Shown in pieces: positions 32,801 through 43,666 of a DNA stretch of 64,000 bases (the first letter of the stretch is position 1; every line of letters starts with the position of its first letter). The notes beneath the pieces are model-generated. The model made no database searches. It was given only the letters and a program-made list of their open reading frames with translations, and had not been told where the DNA came from. This stretch comes from Effrenium voratum (lineage: Eukaryota; Sar; Dinophyceae; Suessiales; Symbiodiniaceae). Location of the stretch: positions 557,510 through 621,509 of the forward strand of contig CAUJNA010002890.1 in NCBI GenBank assembly GCA_963377175.1, in the 5' to 3' direction. The translations under genes and the position numbers were made by a program.

Positions 32801-35800
32801 GGAGTTGCTGGGGGATGGTTTAAGTTAGGAGGGCTTTTGGCTGGCTTAGATCTTCATGAGGGTGGGTCTTTGGGGTGGATTTAGGCGAAGTGAAGGGCTG
32901 ACATCCAGGCTGCTGTTGGGCGGGTTTGGGGTTGACTTTCAGTGGGTTTGGGTTGGTTTGGAATACTCATGTCCCAAAAGGGAGCCAAACCCATATTTGC
33001 TGTGTAAATGACCCACAATTTCATGTTTTTTTCCAGACTTAGCACCCAAACCATACCGAGGTTTTAACGTCTCCTGCATCCATCCCAGGCTGGCCCAGTT
33101 CCTACCTGCCGACCGGTGCATGCCGCAAGCTGAGGTTTGAGCGATGACTGTTGGGTGGACCTGGTGGTTCCCTGGGGTTCGTCCCCCCCTCTAGGGCCTG
33201 CCCCCTTTGGGGGCACTCCATGAAAGTGAGATGCTCAAGTTCAGGGGAAGGGTTGAGGGGGGATGGGTGAGTATTTCCAGCCTGCCCCTCCTTGGTTGCC
33301 ATGTGGTTAACGGGAACCTGTTGAACCCATCTGGGCATGTGGTTACCTTCTATAATCCCTAGGGTTCAACCCCCAATCAGAAGAATGGTTAACCCAATTG
33401 AGATGATGACAATCCCTAAATAGACAGTTTTATATTTCCCAGCCAGTCCTGCCTGAATCCCGGGGTGTGTTGTTTGGTTGCTTGGTCCTGCCCGAAGTGT
33501 CCTTTGACCCGACTGTTGAGGACCCAGGGAGTCCCACACCCCATCTATTTTTTCAGATCCGCGCCGCCTGGCTGTGGCTCAAGATTAAACTGGAGGGGTT
33601 ACGCGGGTTTTGGTCCATGTGTCCACTTACCAAGGTTCCATTTTGGTACCGGTTTTTTGAGCCACAGCCGCCCATTTTTCGTGCCAGGTTTTTTTTCTTT
33701 GGGACAGCGGTCCGCAGCGGCTGGGCCGAAGCTCAAAGGCCCAAGCTGCTGGAGGTGGTGGGCAAGGCCTACTCCGTGACCTTTCGAGAGGCCCTCCGAG
33801 CCCGGTGGAAGGTTGATCGATCAACCCTGGGGTCCAATTTTCCAGGTCCCCCAGCGAAAGGGGGCCCGTGGACCGTTTTGTTTTTTTGGGGGGGGGAGGG
33901 TTCCCCTATTGAAATGGACTACAGAAAAAAAGGGTACCCTTAAGCCGTCCGGGTTCAAGCACCCCTCGGCTCAGGGAGCTGAGCCCCCGGGGCAGGGCTG
34001 GGGCTCCACTGCCCGGTCCTGCGTCCAAAAAGCCATGGCTGGCAGCTCTGTCTTCAACCTGCTTCTCGTGCACCCCCTGGTCACCCTCTTCATTCGCCGT
34101 GTTAGTGATGTGTCGTCTTCGGGGAGCTTATCCGCTTGGTGACGCATTCGTTGCTGGTCCGCTTCACCCGGGAGGCATCCTGGCCTTTGGGTCAGTCCCA
34201 GCCTCGAGACACCCCCTTTCTTAGGGGGTGAAGGTATTGCTGGCCCTCTTCGTTGTGCGCCTTCGGCCCCTTTGGTTCCTCGTTCTCTTCACGCTCTGCA
34301 TCTGCTTCTCTGGGCGGGTCTACCTGAGTGTGGGTTGTGCCCTTTTGACACCTTGGGCTTCTTCGGCGGTGGTGATGCGGGCTGCCTTGCCCATCGTGCC
34401 CTTGGGTCGTTAGGGCTGCTACCTCATGGTGCTTTCCATATCCCTGTGGCGTGTGCCAGTGGCTCCGGAGGTCCCGACTTCCTTGGGCTTGCTTGTCCAA
34501 CTTCGGGCCCTACGCTTGTACAGCAGTTTTGTGCCTTCCCCCTTCTTGGGGGGTGGGCTGCATCGGCCTTGCGGCCTTGTGGGGAAAGCCTGGGTTCCTG
34601 TGCGGGGGGGCCCACGGTGCAGCGCGGCTGTTGGGCCTGTTTGGGGTCCTTTGTGCCTTGGCGTACAGTGCGCCGGTGGGCCTCCTTTTGTGGGGTGCTC
34701 ACCCGGCCTGCGGATTGAGCCTCTGGCTCTCCGAGGCGCTTTGTCGTGTCACGGCCCTGAGGGCCTCCGTTACTGGTGGTGGGGCGGCATGCCCCACTCA
34801 CCAGCGCAGCCGATCGCGGATGCGCCATGTGGCAAAAGGGTACCCTTATTCTAACCTCTCTGCTGGAGGACCTAGTATTGCAACCACCCTCATCCAGCAA
34901 TCGATGCGTTCCTTCTGGTGTTCTATGAAAACCACCCCAGAAAGCCCTGGGATTCGGGCAGGCCACCGTTAAAGCAATGGTTGGCTTCATAGTTCACCAC
35001 TTTTGTTTACCTGAGGATTGTCATCATCCAAATCGGGTCAATCATTCCTTTAATTGGGGGTTGAACACTAGAGACAAGAGAAGGTGCGCCATTCACACCC
35101 AAATGGGTTCAATGGATTCCATTAAAAGAATGGCAACCAAGGGGACCCGATGTAGATGATGAGAATCCTGAATGGTAAACAATGGTGATGCAATATGAAT
35201 CCAACAACAATTGTTTTAACGGACCTAAGCTCACACCATGGTTTTCGGTGGTTAGCTACTTTCGGGGTAACTGGAAGCACAGGAAGGTCATAGAAGTTGA
35301 CAGGTTTTGCAACAGTCTTGTAAATGCATCCTGTCCATTTTCATTGTTGTTGGAAACAGGGCAAACGGGTCTTGTCTTGAATTGGAGACCCACAAAAGGG
35401 GTGGTTTCCTTTTGGTTTTCCTGCAAACAAAGCCCAAAAAGGGTATCCTCAAACAATGACACCCAAACATGTCAAGCCCCTTCCTACGTTGGCATGTCGA
35501 AAGCGGCCAAAGCATATTTTCCGGACTACCTTTGAAGAAACCACAATGTGAGTCAACGCAGATGAGTTGGATGTGATGGGTTATGAATCCTATGGAAGTT
35601 ACCAACCCCAAGTCAAGACAAAGGACCTGTTTGGATGGATTGCAAGTCGAGTGCTTCCAGCTGCACCCTTGTTTCATCAATATTCCAATCCTGTTTGCCC
35701 CTTAAAAATCGTGAAGCTTTGGCGAACATGATCCAATACTTTGGAGCTACCCGTGCATGAAGAGTATATCGCGTGAGGGTGGTCCCTAATTTGAGACAAA

Positions 35801-36711
35801 CCCAGGTTCCCTTGAAACCATCTAGGTCCCCCAGCTAGGTGCCCTTTTACCGGTTCTTTTTTGGGGGGAAGGTTCCCCTACTAAAATAGACTACAGAAAA
35901 AAGGGTAGGTACCAACTTATTCTAAGCTCTCAAATCTGGAGGACCTAGCCATCAACCAGTTAACGCCTTGCAGGTCGGATTTGTCAGGCAACTGCGTGCT
36001 GGTTTCCCTGCTTGTTTGCACTAGGCGGACTCTGCCAACGTGGTGTCCAGATTGATCAACGGCTGGCACCGATCGGTGCAAGTCTTCGAGGCGCGTGGTT
36101 TTCTCCTTTCCTTCTTTTTCCGTGCCCAAACGGAGCTGGGTGTAGCGGTTCCGCAGGCTTCTTGGTTTGTAATTGGTTTAGTTCTAGGGGTTGATTCCTT
36201 TTCCATTCTTTTCAACCATCGGTCTTTCCAAAAAACGGATCCGTTTTCTCTGGGTTTCAACGGCGGTTTTCTAGAAAGAAGGATCCCTGGGTTCAGAATG
36301 GAAATGGGAGGTACCCGTTTGGCCCCTGCCCAAGCGGAGCAGCTTTTAGAGGGTACTGCCCGGCCTATGTGGCGCAGGGGCAAGCATGCGGCAAAGCGCA
36401 AGTCGCGCATTTTGGTCGTCTTTGTTTACTTGGTGGCTCCCAGCCATCCGGTTCCTTAGCTTGTTGGCTTTTTAGTGTTTGGTGGGGATTTCCAGTTGAC
36501 CTACTAACAAGTTTAACTTTTAGCGGGGGGTCTGAGAACAGCCCAGTTTAGGTACTGCGATATTGTGCGATATGGTGGCAACTGACTATGATTTCCATGG
36601 AGAACGTCGACTCCCTCACAGAGGTTGGTGGAGTGACGTCCAGGGTCCCCAGGCAAACAGGGATGAGGGCCATCGGGCCGCCCTGCCTTTTCACCCAGGG
36701 TCCGAGGCCAG
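29810..36711 (+). CDS. Eight-exon gene model, unknown product, introns ending in family A
   Basis: Exons 29810-30041, 32235-32360, 33708-33811, 34876-34943, 35949-35973, 36025-36092, 36297-36414 and 36542-36711 join in phase at all seven junctions. Readable pieces: [20 protein letters not shown] and [38 protein letters not shown] and [100 protein letters not shown] then a basic run; [20 protein letters not shown] and [19 protein letters not shown]. About 300 residues. Donors are GT except GC at 34944 and 36093. Introns 3 and 4 both end with the terminal GGACCTAG of a family A element; intron 7 is essentially one family H element. Exon 1 lies beside repeats and is least certain. No domain recognised. 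Confidence 0.55.
31045..31158. mobile_element. Family P element
   Basis: Starts CAGGGCCCCTTAAAAGATAC and ends GTAAGGATTCCTG; interior nearly identical to 8472 and 58394. Confidence 0.65.
31586..31606. repeat. TA dinucleotide run
   Basis: (TA)n of about 20 bp. Confidence 0.8.
32414..32529. mobile_element. Family A element, copy 4
   Basis: Ends CTGGGTCCCCCAGTAG and CTACTGGAGGACCTAG; flanks GCCTT/GCCTG suggest a diverged 4-bp duplication. Confidence 0.8.
32638..32740 (+). repeat. (TTGG)n microsatellite
   Basis: About 24 perfect TTGG units in the intron between 32360 and 33708. Confidence 0.95.
33357..33464 (-). mobile_element. Family G' element, reverse
   Basis: Starts CCCTAGGGTTCAACCCCC and ends TGCCTGAATCCCGGGG, the reverse of 13362. 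Confidence 0.6.
33569..33669. mobile_element. Family J element
   Basis: Near-perfect inverted ends GGCTGTGGCTCAAGATTA and TTTTTTGAGCCACAGCC; lies in the intron before exon 33708. Confidence 0.8.
33842..34875. mobile_element. Family A element, copy 5, split by an insert
   Basis: Left part 33842-33942 (CAGGTCCCCCAGCG... to GGGTACCCTTA) and right part 34834-34875 (AAAAGGGTACCCTTATTC... to GGACCTAG) make one complete element when the insert 33943-34833 and one target copy are set aside. Its last AG is the acceptor used by exon 34876 in the gene model. Confidence 0.8.
33943..34833. mobile_element. 891-bp GC-rich insertion with 15-bp target duplication
   Basis: Flanked by identical AAAAGGGTACCCTTA at 33928-33942 and 34834-34848. 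The insert is clearly more GC-rich than its surroundings and has no terminal inverted repeat and no poly-A. A long, variable-length duplication without inverted ends fits target-primed retrotransposition (LINE or SINE, 5'-truncated) better than a DNA transposon. Long open frames exist on both strands (for example plus 34272-34718) but no reverse transcriptase motif was seen. It could be a retroposed non-coding RNA or part of a larger element. Confidence 0.65.
34944..35072 (+). mobile_element. Family G' element starting at a splice donor
   Basis: Starts GCCCTGGGATTCGGGCAGG and ends GGGGGTTGAACACTAG. In the gene model the preceding exon ends at 34943, so the element's first GC is the donor. Confidence 0.55.
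35822..35948. mobile_element. Family A element, copy 6, ending at a splice acceptor
   Basis: Ends CTAGGTCCCCCAGC and CTGGAGGACCTAG; flanked by a perfect CCAT duplication. The terminal AG is the acceptor for exon 35949. Confidence 0.85.
36184..36291 (-). mobile_element. Family E element, reverse
   Basis: Starts CTAGGGGTTGATTCC and ends AAGGATCCCTGGG; fills most of the GC-AG intron 36093-36296. Confidence 0.65.
36415..36541 (+). mobile_element. Family H element forming an intron
   Basis: From GTCGTC through TTGGTGGCTCCCAGCC to TAGCGGGGGGTCTGAGAACAG. The 127-bp interval between two phase-0 exons is almost entirely one family H copy (compare 58773-58878). Confidence 0.65.
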
Positions 36712-36832
36712 GTGAGCACCCAAAGCATCCCAAAACCAACATGCTGTGTTGGTAGATGGTCCGACCTTCATGCGGGTTGTTCGTAAGGTCTAGATTTTAT
36801 CTTTTGCATCCACAAAACACCAACATAAATAT

Positions 36833-36925
36833 ACCTGGAGTCTCCATGACCCTTCAAAAACGGGTCAATGACCCCAAAACTTTGGGTAATGCCTCCATTT
36901 TTCAAGGGTCACGGAGACTCCAGGT
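36833..36925. mobile_element. Family D' foldback element
   Basis: Perfect ends ACCTGGAGTCTCC and GGAGACTCCAGGT. Flanked by two diverged copies of GGTAGATGGTnC...TTTCATGCnGTTG, at about 36751 and 36930. Confidence 0.8.
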
Positions 36926-37117
36926 ATCGGTAGATGGTTCTACTACCTTTCATGCAGTTGCTATCAAGCGCAGACTCGAGCCCCGAGCTCGGCGTCAGGT
37001 CACAGATGGGCCGCCGTCCACGGCCGGCGACTCAGGGTTCTTACTCAAAGGGGTCGCGGCCAATGTCAACGAATGGGAACCCCGGATTCACAAACCTCTA
37101 GGGTTCAACCCAGTATA

Positions 37118-37217
37118 CTCACTCCCTGAGTTCCTGGACTTTAAACTTTTTGGGAAGACCATTTTAGTGGTGAACAGAAAGTTTGACTTTTTTTGGCCCA
37201 TCAACTCAGGAAGTGAG
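37118..37217. mobile_element. Family C element
   Basis: Ends CTCACTCCCTGAGTTCC and AACTCAGGAAGTGAG; compact, intact copy. Confidence 0.75.
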
Positions 37218-37308
37218 ATATGGACACCCATTGCTTTGGGGGTGATTTGAGTCCCAGGGTTGGGAACAAGGATTTGGTACACCCCTGAAACCCAAACGCT
37301 GTGGTGAG

Positions 37309-37377
37309 GTTCGGCAAGAGGGGAGCAGAGGCCTGCTCGGATACGTCTACCTCGATCTCTACCGAAGGACGCGGAGA
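37309..37377 (+). CDS. Possible M3 metallopeptidase exon (GLLGYVYLDLYRR)
   Basis: After GTGGTGAG one frame reads VRQEGSRGLLGYVYLDLYRR then TR. The stretch G-LGY-Y-DLY-R is, from memory, a conserved strand just before the zinc-binding region of mitochondrial intermediate peptidase-type M3 peptidases. A candidate HELGH exon lies on the same strand at 44550. Against it: another frame here (EACSDTSTSISTEGRGDES) is also open, and the intervening M3 segment was not found. The likely 3' edge is a GC donor near 37370. Confidence 0.35.
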
Positions 37378-38318
37378 TGAAAGCTTTGAAACATGTTCTT
37401 CACATGGGGGTTGATGGTCCAAAAATGACCATGGATAACTTGTCCCATGTGGTGAAGGTCAAATCTGTTTCGGGGCTTTGCCTGGTCACCCCATGCATGC
37501 CCAGTTGTGACAGGTGAAAAAGGTCCTGGAAACGTCCCTGCCCCAAAGTGCACTGAGCCATGAAAGCCGCGCCCGCCAGTTCCATGTTGGTGCTTTTGCG
37601 AGAGGAGAAGAGAAGGTTGGGGACAGTCCCTTGGGTCATAGTCGACAGATTGGTTTTGGCTTGACCCCCAGGTTGCGATTTTCTGCACCGATCAGACAAG
37701 TCAAGATGGGTTCCTAAAACACAACACGAGGTGATTGATCTGCATGTTCGTGCTGGCAATCAGGGGAAACCATCCATGGTAAAACCTAGAGGGAAAACTA
37801 CCAAAGGGGTGCCTCCCACAATGGTAACTGGAAGTGCTCGGAGATGAAAGGTAAGTACCTTCTCCTGGCTGATGTCTCATTCCATTTCTGTGGCGTATTT
37901 TTGCATTCCGCCGTTCGGCTCCTCAAGATGTGCAGAGGGAATCGCGCCACGAATTGGTTGAGTTGGATCCCTCGCAAAGCATGGGTTCTGCTGGAGCATC
38001 AGTGTGCTCAGGTGACAACTAATCATTCCATGGTTTCTCAACGGTCAACGGTGGAGCGAATTGGTTCTCGCAACAATCCACAGTAATTCGATAGAAACCG
38101 ACAAAACAACGACAGGCCAAGTACTTTCAAAGGGACGATCGATCCGGTTGTAACCCACAAAAGCCATGGTTGTAAGTCTCTAGTCGGTAGGTGGAGGGCC
38201 AGGCACCGGAGCAGTAGCTCAGTAGGAACACGTCCAAGTTAGCGCCAGCTATAGTCCCTGACAGAGATAGCACAGGCAAAGGTAGGGTTCTGTGTCACCC
38301 TGATGGTTACAGTATGTT

Positions 38319-38383
38319 GAATGACCCAAACAAAAATGGGTAACGACCAACCATTTTTCAAATGTCAGAAGGAGACTCCAGGT
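38319..38383. mobile_element. Family D' right arm
   Basis: Only the right arm, ending GTCAGAAGGAGACTCCAGGT. Confidence 0.6.
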
Positions 38384-38500
38384 AGGGTCTTACAGCAGGC
38401 TTTTTCAGCATTCCATTTGCTTAAGAATCTTTCTTACTTTCCCTTGTTGGTTTTAAAAGGAATTTATCACTAGACATATTTTCTTATTTTTTCCAGCTAC

Positions 38501-38704
38501 TGGCAGAAACCAACAAGCCCCCGCGGGGTCCGGGGCGGCCTGGGGCGAGGACCAGCTTGATCGGCCGGCCCTTGGTGGACCTCCCGGGCGCCATGCGCCT
38601 CTGCCCGGGCCACGCCTACGTGGGCCCAGGACTCGGCGAAAAGGGAAAGAAACCGAAGGACGGCCCCGGGGTTCGAGACGAATGGAGCCCCAAAAAGTCA
38701 GGCA
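38501..38704 (+). CDS. GC-rich candidate exon, unknown product
   Basis: Follows TTTTTTCCAG of a truncated family B copy (38410-38500). The frame reads LLAETNKPPRGPGRPGARTS, then IGRPLVDLPGAMRLCPGHAY and EKGKKPKDGPGVRDEWSPK. Markedly GC-rich. A second plus frame is also open. Donor perhaps GCAGGT at 38702. Confidence 0.4.
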
Positions 38705-38997
38705 GGTACCTGTGCAGCCGTTTTTTTTCCCCCGGTCTTTTCAAACAACGAACAGCGACCCACATTTGGTGCGTTGCGCTCGAAGGCGTTTGTTTTTCTT
38801 CCCCCGCACACATGGGCTTCGGAGGTAAGAACCATGGTAATATGTCCCACAAAGCCCATGGTGATAAGTCTTAGTTCAGTGGGTTATGACCACCACACGG
38901 GTGCCTCGCCATCATGCTTTTGAGGCGACCCCTTTCGATGTTTTTTTCCTTCTCGCATTTGAAGGGAAACAAACAGGAAACTGACCATTTGGGAGGA

Positions 38998-39225
38998 TTT
39001 TCCCACATGGCTGTGGTTGTCCAAACCGTTTTGGGATGCCATTTTGGTAGGTGAATTCACCACCCATTTTGGAACCTTTGTTGCGTCAAAACCAATGGGA
39101 TCCCATTTTGGTTGGTAGGTGAATTCACCACCCATTTTACCCATGTTGGAACCAATTTTAGTGGTTGGATTGGTTGATGTTCACTGGGAGTACGATTTGG
39201 ATTTTGACCCATGGCCAAATGGGTA
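38998..39225. repeat. Repeat Q with internal duplication
   Basis: GGTGAATTCACCACCCATTTT occurs twice about 67 bp apart inside a repeat that recurs at 58612-58752. The right end has TTTTGACCCATGGCCAAATGG. Confidence 0.6.
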
Positions 39226-39334
39226 ATGGAGCTCAACAATCTTTCTCACTCCCTGCGTTCCATGGTGATAAGTCTCCGCAGTGCGTTATGACCAGGCTTA
39301 CGAAAGCGCTTCCTGTACCTTTAAGTAGGACCTG

Positions 39335-39434
39335 GGTATGGGTCAAAATTAAACCACCATGGACCGCAGGTTTTAGTGCTTGGTTTCACTTGGCAGGGTA
39401 ACCCATCTTGGGTACATCATTTTGACCCACAGCC
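39335..39434. mobile_element. Family J element
   Basis: Ends GGGTATGGGTCAAAATTA and CATTTTGACCCACAGCCA; variant of the family with GGGTC in place of GGCTC. Confidence 0.7.
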
Positions 39435-40530
39435 AAATGGAGCCCAAAAATCGGATGGTTTCGAGTTTCTCACTCCCTGAGTTCTGTTTCGGGTTTGGCT
39501 GCCATTTATAGTTCCTGGGCAGGATTTGAATTCGTGTCCCCAAGAATCAGCAAAACCTTCTGGAATGCCAGGGGTTCTCAAAGAGCTCTCGCGCAATATA
39601 GCTGTGGCTGATAACATTGTACAAAATGGCACCTTGGTAAATGGAACCGAAGACAAACACCTCAGTAGCCCTAGCCCTGTATTTTTGAGCCACACCCATA
39701 TTAACCCTGTGTTTTCATGTGTACTTAATGGGGGAGGGGTTATAGTCACCATGTGTTATTGACCCCAAGTGAATAAACCATTGAATAATTTTGATCGAGG
39801 GAGTTTTGGGGGGATGTGTTCCTTTGTAATGTTGGCGACTTTGATCGGGGGCGTGTCCCTTCAGTGGGGATTCATCAAGCTGCTTCATGCCATGGGCGCC
39901 TGAAAATAGTTAGAAGTGGAATCCATACTGTTCGTCCAGATTATATAAACATGCCGCAACAGTGAGCATACAAGTGCCATGTTACCAGCGAAGTAATTGA
40001 CTATCCCTTCAGACAAACTTCTGCTGCCATTTTTCATGAAGCCAGCAAGGCAAGTTCCTGAGCAGCAGAAACTCGCATATTGACTGAGTGTGAGAAGAGG
40101 AGACACTGTAGAATTGATCCTGTGTTCGGCTCTTACCTTCAGTGCTTTCAGTTGTTATAGGAGGCAACCAGGGAAAACCATGATTTAAACCTAGTAAATC
40201 ACTGCTTAGCCTTTCTTTCGTGCAATCTGGTTCATGAACCATCAATACCAACTGCTGCGGTCTTTTCGGCTACAGCTGAAAGCTTAGGGGTTTCTAGGCG
40301 ACAAAGGGGTGGTTGGGTTGCAGCTTTCAGGGAGGGTTCCAGAGATTCGGTTCCAGGGGATCCGGCTGGGGATACTTCTTCGGATTTTCTCCAACGGCTT
40401 TGAAAGGGGCGATCGATCGATTCGGTACATCAGACCAGTTGGTAAGAACCAACGTATGGTTATAAGTCTCCGTTCAGTGGGTTCTAACGAGGCTGACGAA
40501 AGCGCTTCCTGCACCTTTAAGTAGTACCTG

Positions 40531-40633
40531 GGTATGGGTCAAAATATAACCACCAGGAAATGGATCGCACGTTTTAGTCGTTGGTTCCATTTACCAGGGC
40601 AACCCATTTTGGGTTCGCATTGTTGACAGCCAC
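40531..40633. mobile_element. Family J element
   Basis: Left end GGGTATGGGTCAAAATATAA; right end TTGTTGACAGCCACC is diverged. Confidence 0.65.
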
Positions 40634-40735
40634 CTCCCCCCCCTTTTCCGCTTCCAGCGGCCGAAAGCGAGGCTGTAACTTGGAGAAGCCGGGCCTTAGC
40701 CAAAGCGGGGGGCCCAAGTAGGTTTCGGGCGAGGG

Positions 40736-40855
40736 GTGGGGGTGGGGGTTGGGGAGGCAGGGGGGTGGGTGGGGAGGTGGGGAGGCAGGGGGGTGGGTGG
40801 GGAGGTGGGTGGGTGGGAGTGGGGGGGGGGGGGTGGGGGTGGGGGCGGGGGTCTT
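40736..40855 (+). repeat. G-rich minisatellite
   Basis: Tandem GGTGGGTGGGGAGGTGGGGAGGCAGGG units followed by long G runs; dense G-tracts could form G-quadruplexes on the plus strand. Confidence 0.85.
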
Positions 40856-40882
40856 TGCAGTGTATGTAATGCATGTATATAA

Positions 40883-40983
40883 CTTCCATTTGCTTAAGAA
40901 TATGTTTTCACTTGTTGCTTTTAAAAGGAATGCATCACTACTGGATTTTTTTATTCTTTCCAGGCACCTGAACCAAATGGAAG
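40883..40983. mobile_element. Family B element
   Basis: Ends CTTCCATTTGCTTAAGAA and GCACCTGAACCAAATGGAAG. Confidence 0.8.
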
Positions 40984-43080
40984 ATAACGTATGTGATGCT
41001 TGAAGTCCAACTCCGACCAGCGTCGCTCAATGTGGCGGCCTCACATGGATCGCTGTAGCTTGGGGCTGTGGTGGGAGGAAAGGTTGAGGAGGAAAGCCCC
41101 CTTCAGTCCTAGTTCAGCAATAACAAATGGGTAGTTGAAGGTAATTGTCTGAACTTTTGTTGAAGGAGTTGTTGGTTGTCGTTTGGCCTTTCGTTCTCAT
41201 AAACTTCCCTTGTTGGCTTGAGGCCGCCCCATTTTTTGAAGGAACGCCACTCTCGCAACAGGGTTTGCTTGTTCTCTTGGTCACGTCTTTCTTCTCGACT
41301 CTTCTCAGTTTGTTGTAAATGCTGGCGCATCACTGCCGAGGCCACTCTACCTGGACCTTGCATTGATACCTCTCTTTTTTTGGCTCGCTTCTTTTTTTCT
41401 GCTCGAACACACAGTTTGTGCCCGAGTCTTCAATTTCTGCCCGAGCAAGGAACAAGTGCCCGAGGTTTATATTTTCAGTTGAGCACTTTTTCAATTTTGC
41501 GCTCGTTTGCGGGTTTTTGCGCTCGTTTTGCGGGCCGTTGCGGGCGTTTTTGCACACCATTTCTGCTCGAGTAGGTCATGTTAGGACCTGACAGCCCGCA
41601 TGCCTCCAAAAACTGCTCGAGGTCCAAAAAAGAGGACAAGCCAAGAAAACAAGGTACGAATTGCAAAAACCAGCCGATTGACACGGGAGGCATAAATTTC
41701 AGGTACGTTTGAAGGTCCAGACATGTTTCTAAACCTGATGACAAGTATGAGTGAAATGGCCCTTTGGTAGGCTTGCAGGCAATTGCACGAGGTCCATATT
41801 CTCTGTTTTTTACTAACTGAGTCGCACTGGCACGCGCAGTTTCACCTTTTTTGACCCCTACCAGTAAGATTTCATTGGTAGGACTTTTTCAAGCGGACGC
41901 TCCCGCGCTCGTTTGGCTCAAGAATCTTGATAGCGAGGAAAACAAGTTTGGAGGTCCGAGCGCCATAGCGAATCTTCTGGGTTCCGCGTTGCTACACTTG
42001 ATCTTCTACCTGCTCACGTTTTTGTATCTCTGTCGATCCTCGCTCCACGCCCATCGGACGCGGTTGGTAGATTTCTTGTCAAGTCCGCCCGCCCGCCAAA
42101 TGTCAGTTGGCCAGGATTGGCAAACAAACAACTCTTGCTTTAATTTGTTGGCTTGCCAAAGACATGGGGTTGCCACATATCACATCGTGCTACGTGTCCT
42201 TTATTTTGATCGTAGCCTTGACAACTTGCATTTTGCTACCAAAAACAGGACATGCAAACCACAACGCCTGCCAATCAATACAGCACGGCAAGCCATCCTG
42301 GCAATGAGCTCCAGTCTTGTGCGCGTAGTGCGTCCACTGACGGTGCAGCCGATTCGATCTCCTGTGCGTGTTACATCCTGCATGTGTTCCAACATCTTCT
42401 AGTGACGCGATTGCGCAAGTACCTATGATAGCAACGTGCATTACGGTTCAACAGCCCGATTTCAGTCCTGTGTGCTTTTCTGCCCGTATGCTAACATGTA
42501 TCGACAAAGCCTTTGTGCCAGCAATGTAGAGATTATCCTGTGAATGTCTTTGGCAAGCTGTTGATGCTGACGATGCGTACAGTTATTGTGGACTACATTC
42601 GCCTTTGCAACGAAAAAGCCGGCGGACCGTTAAACCGTGCCCGCGAAAGTGCAATTTGTACAACGCTCTCTCAAATGGCAGGCGTGGGGCTGGTGCACGC
42701 TCTACACGTTTACTTTTTCATCAGGACATAATGCCCAAGCGCAGGGCGCCTTAGCCACTGCACGAACACCAGTTTGTTTTGCCCGAAATGTTGGAATATA
42801 GAAGAACTCAACTGACACCAAAAATGCCAAGCAGAGGATTCTGGTACAAAGCATCAAGCTCGGAGCCCGAGCATGTGAAGAAAGGCTCCACATCTTCACG
42901 TTGCAGCCATAGCCCGACATTCGAATCAGAACTTGGGTAAGCGGATGGACGGTCTTTTCTACATGGGCCATAGTGTCTCGCATGAGAAGACATTCTGTGT
43001 TCTCTGTGTGTATTTGTCAGCACGCGTGTTTATGTCCCAAACACGTCAGCATAAACAAATAGACGCAGTGGATACACAGA

Positions 43081-43287
43081 ACATGGATAGGTAGATAGAT
43101 AGATAGATCTATAGATGAATAGCCAGATAGATAAACAGAGGAATCGATTTGGATAGAAGGTGCAAAGACCGACATAAATGATGACGGATGATTTTGTGGC
43201 TGAAAAGTTGACGGGTAGGCGGGTAGTAGGTAGGTAAGTAGGCAGTGAAGTACAGGCAGACTGATAGCTAAATAGATAGATAGATAA

Positions 43288-43324
<37 letters not shown>

Positions 43325-43360
43325 TAGATAGATAGACAGACAGACAGAGAGATATATAGA
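43081..43360. repeat. GATA and GACA microsatellites
   Basis: GATA runs at 43085-43135 and near 43265; CAGA run of about ten units at 43290-43322, then mixed GATA/GACA. Confidence 0.9.
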
Positions 43361-43370
43361 AAGTGAGACT

Positions 43371-43666
43371 CGGGCGAGTTGCCCGAAATCAAGGCCAGAC
43401 TGCTTTGCTACGCGCTGGCCCTGATGGCCGCGGTCTTCGCGGTTGTGCGACGCAGGCAACCGGCGGCTCAGGAGCCATCCTCTGCGGAGTGCTTTCTTGC
43501 TTTGCAAAACCGCGAAGACTGGCGGGCTGTCAAGGCAGCCCAGCAGTCAGGCGCGCAGGCAGAGGCAGCAGCGCTACCACAACGGCTTTTGGCAAACTTT
43601 CTGTGCGCCGAAACAGAGACAGAATTTGAGAGGGGCACAGAGGAGTACCGGAAGGCAGAGGACTAA
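43371..43666 (+). CDS. Uninterrupted frame with one membrane segment
   Basis: The frame from about 43371 reads LPEIKARLLCYALALMAAV then FAVVRRRQPAAQEPSSAEC and LALQNREDWRAVKAAQQSG, ending ETEFERGTEEYRKAED with TAA at 43664-43666. It has one hydrophobic segment followed by arginines (signal anchor) and then an Ala/Glu-rich part. No ATG lies at the start of the hydrophobic part (first codons TTG CCC), so an upstream exon or a non-standard start is needed. About 97 codons without interruption, unlike the rest of the window. Confidence 0.45.

Larger units (their letters stand above)
38840..40530. other. Stretch without a confident gene
   Basis: Repeat Q, a family J copy, a family C left end at 39470 and further fragments. 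No convincing exon. Confidence 0.4.

Noticed and set aside
33574..33583. GGCTCAAG resembling the spliced leader end
   Set aside because: It is the terminal repeat of a family J element (TGTGGCTCAAA), not a leader relic.
35478..35535. Plus frame ending [16 protein letters not shown] with a stop
   Set aside because: Inside the intron 34944-35948 of the phase-consistent model; no matching acceptor phase.
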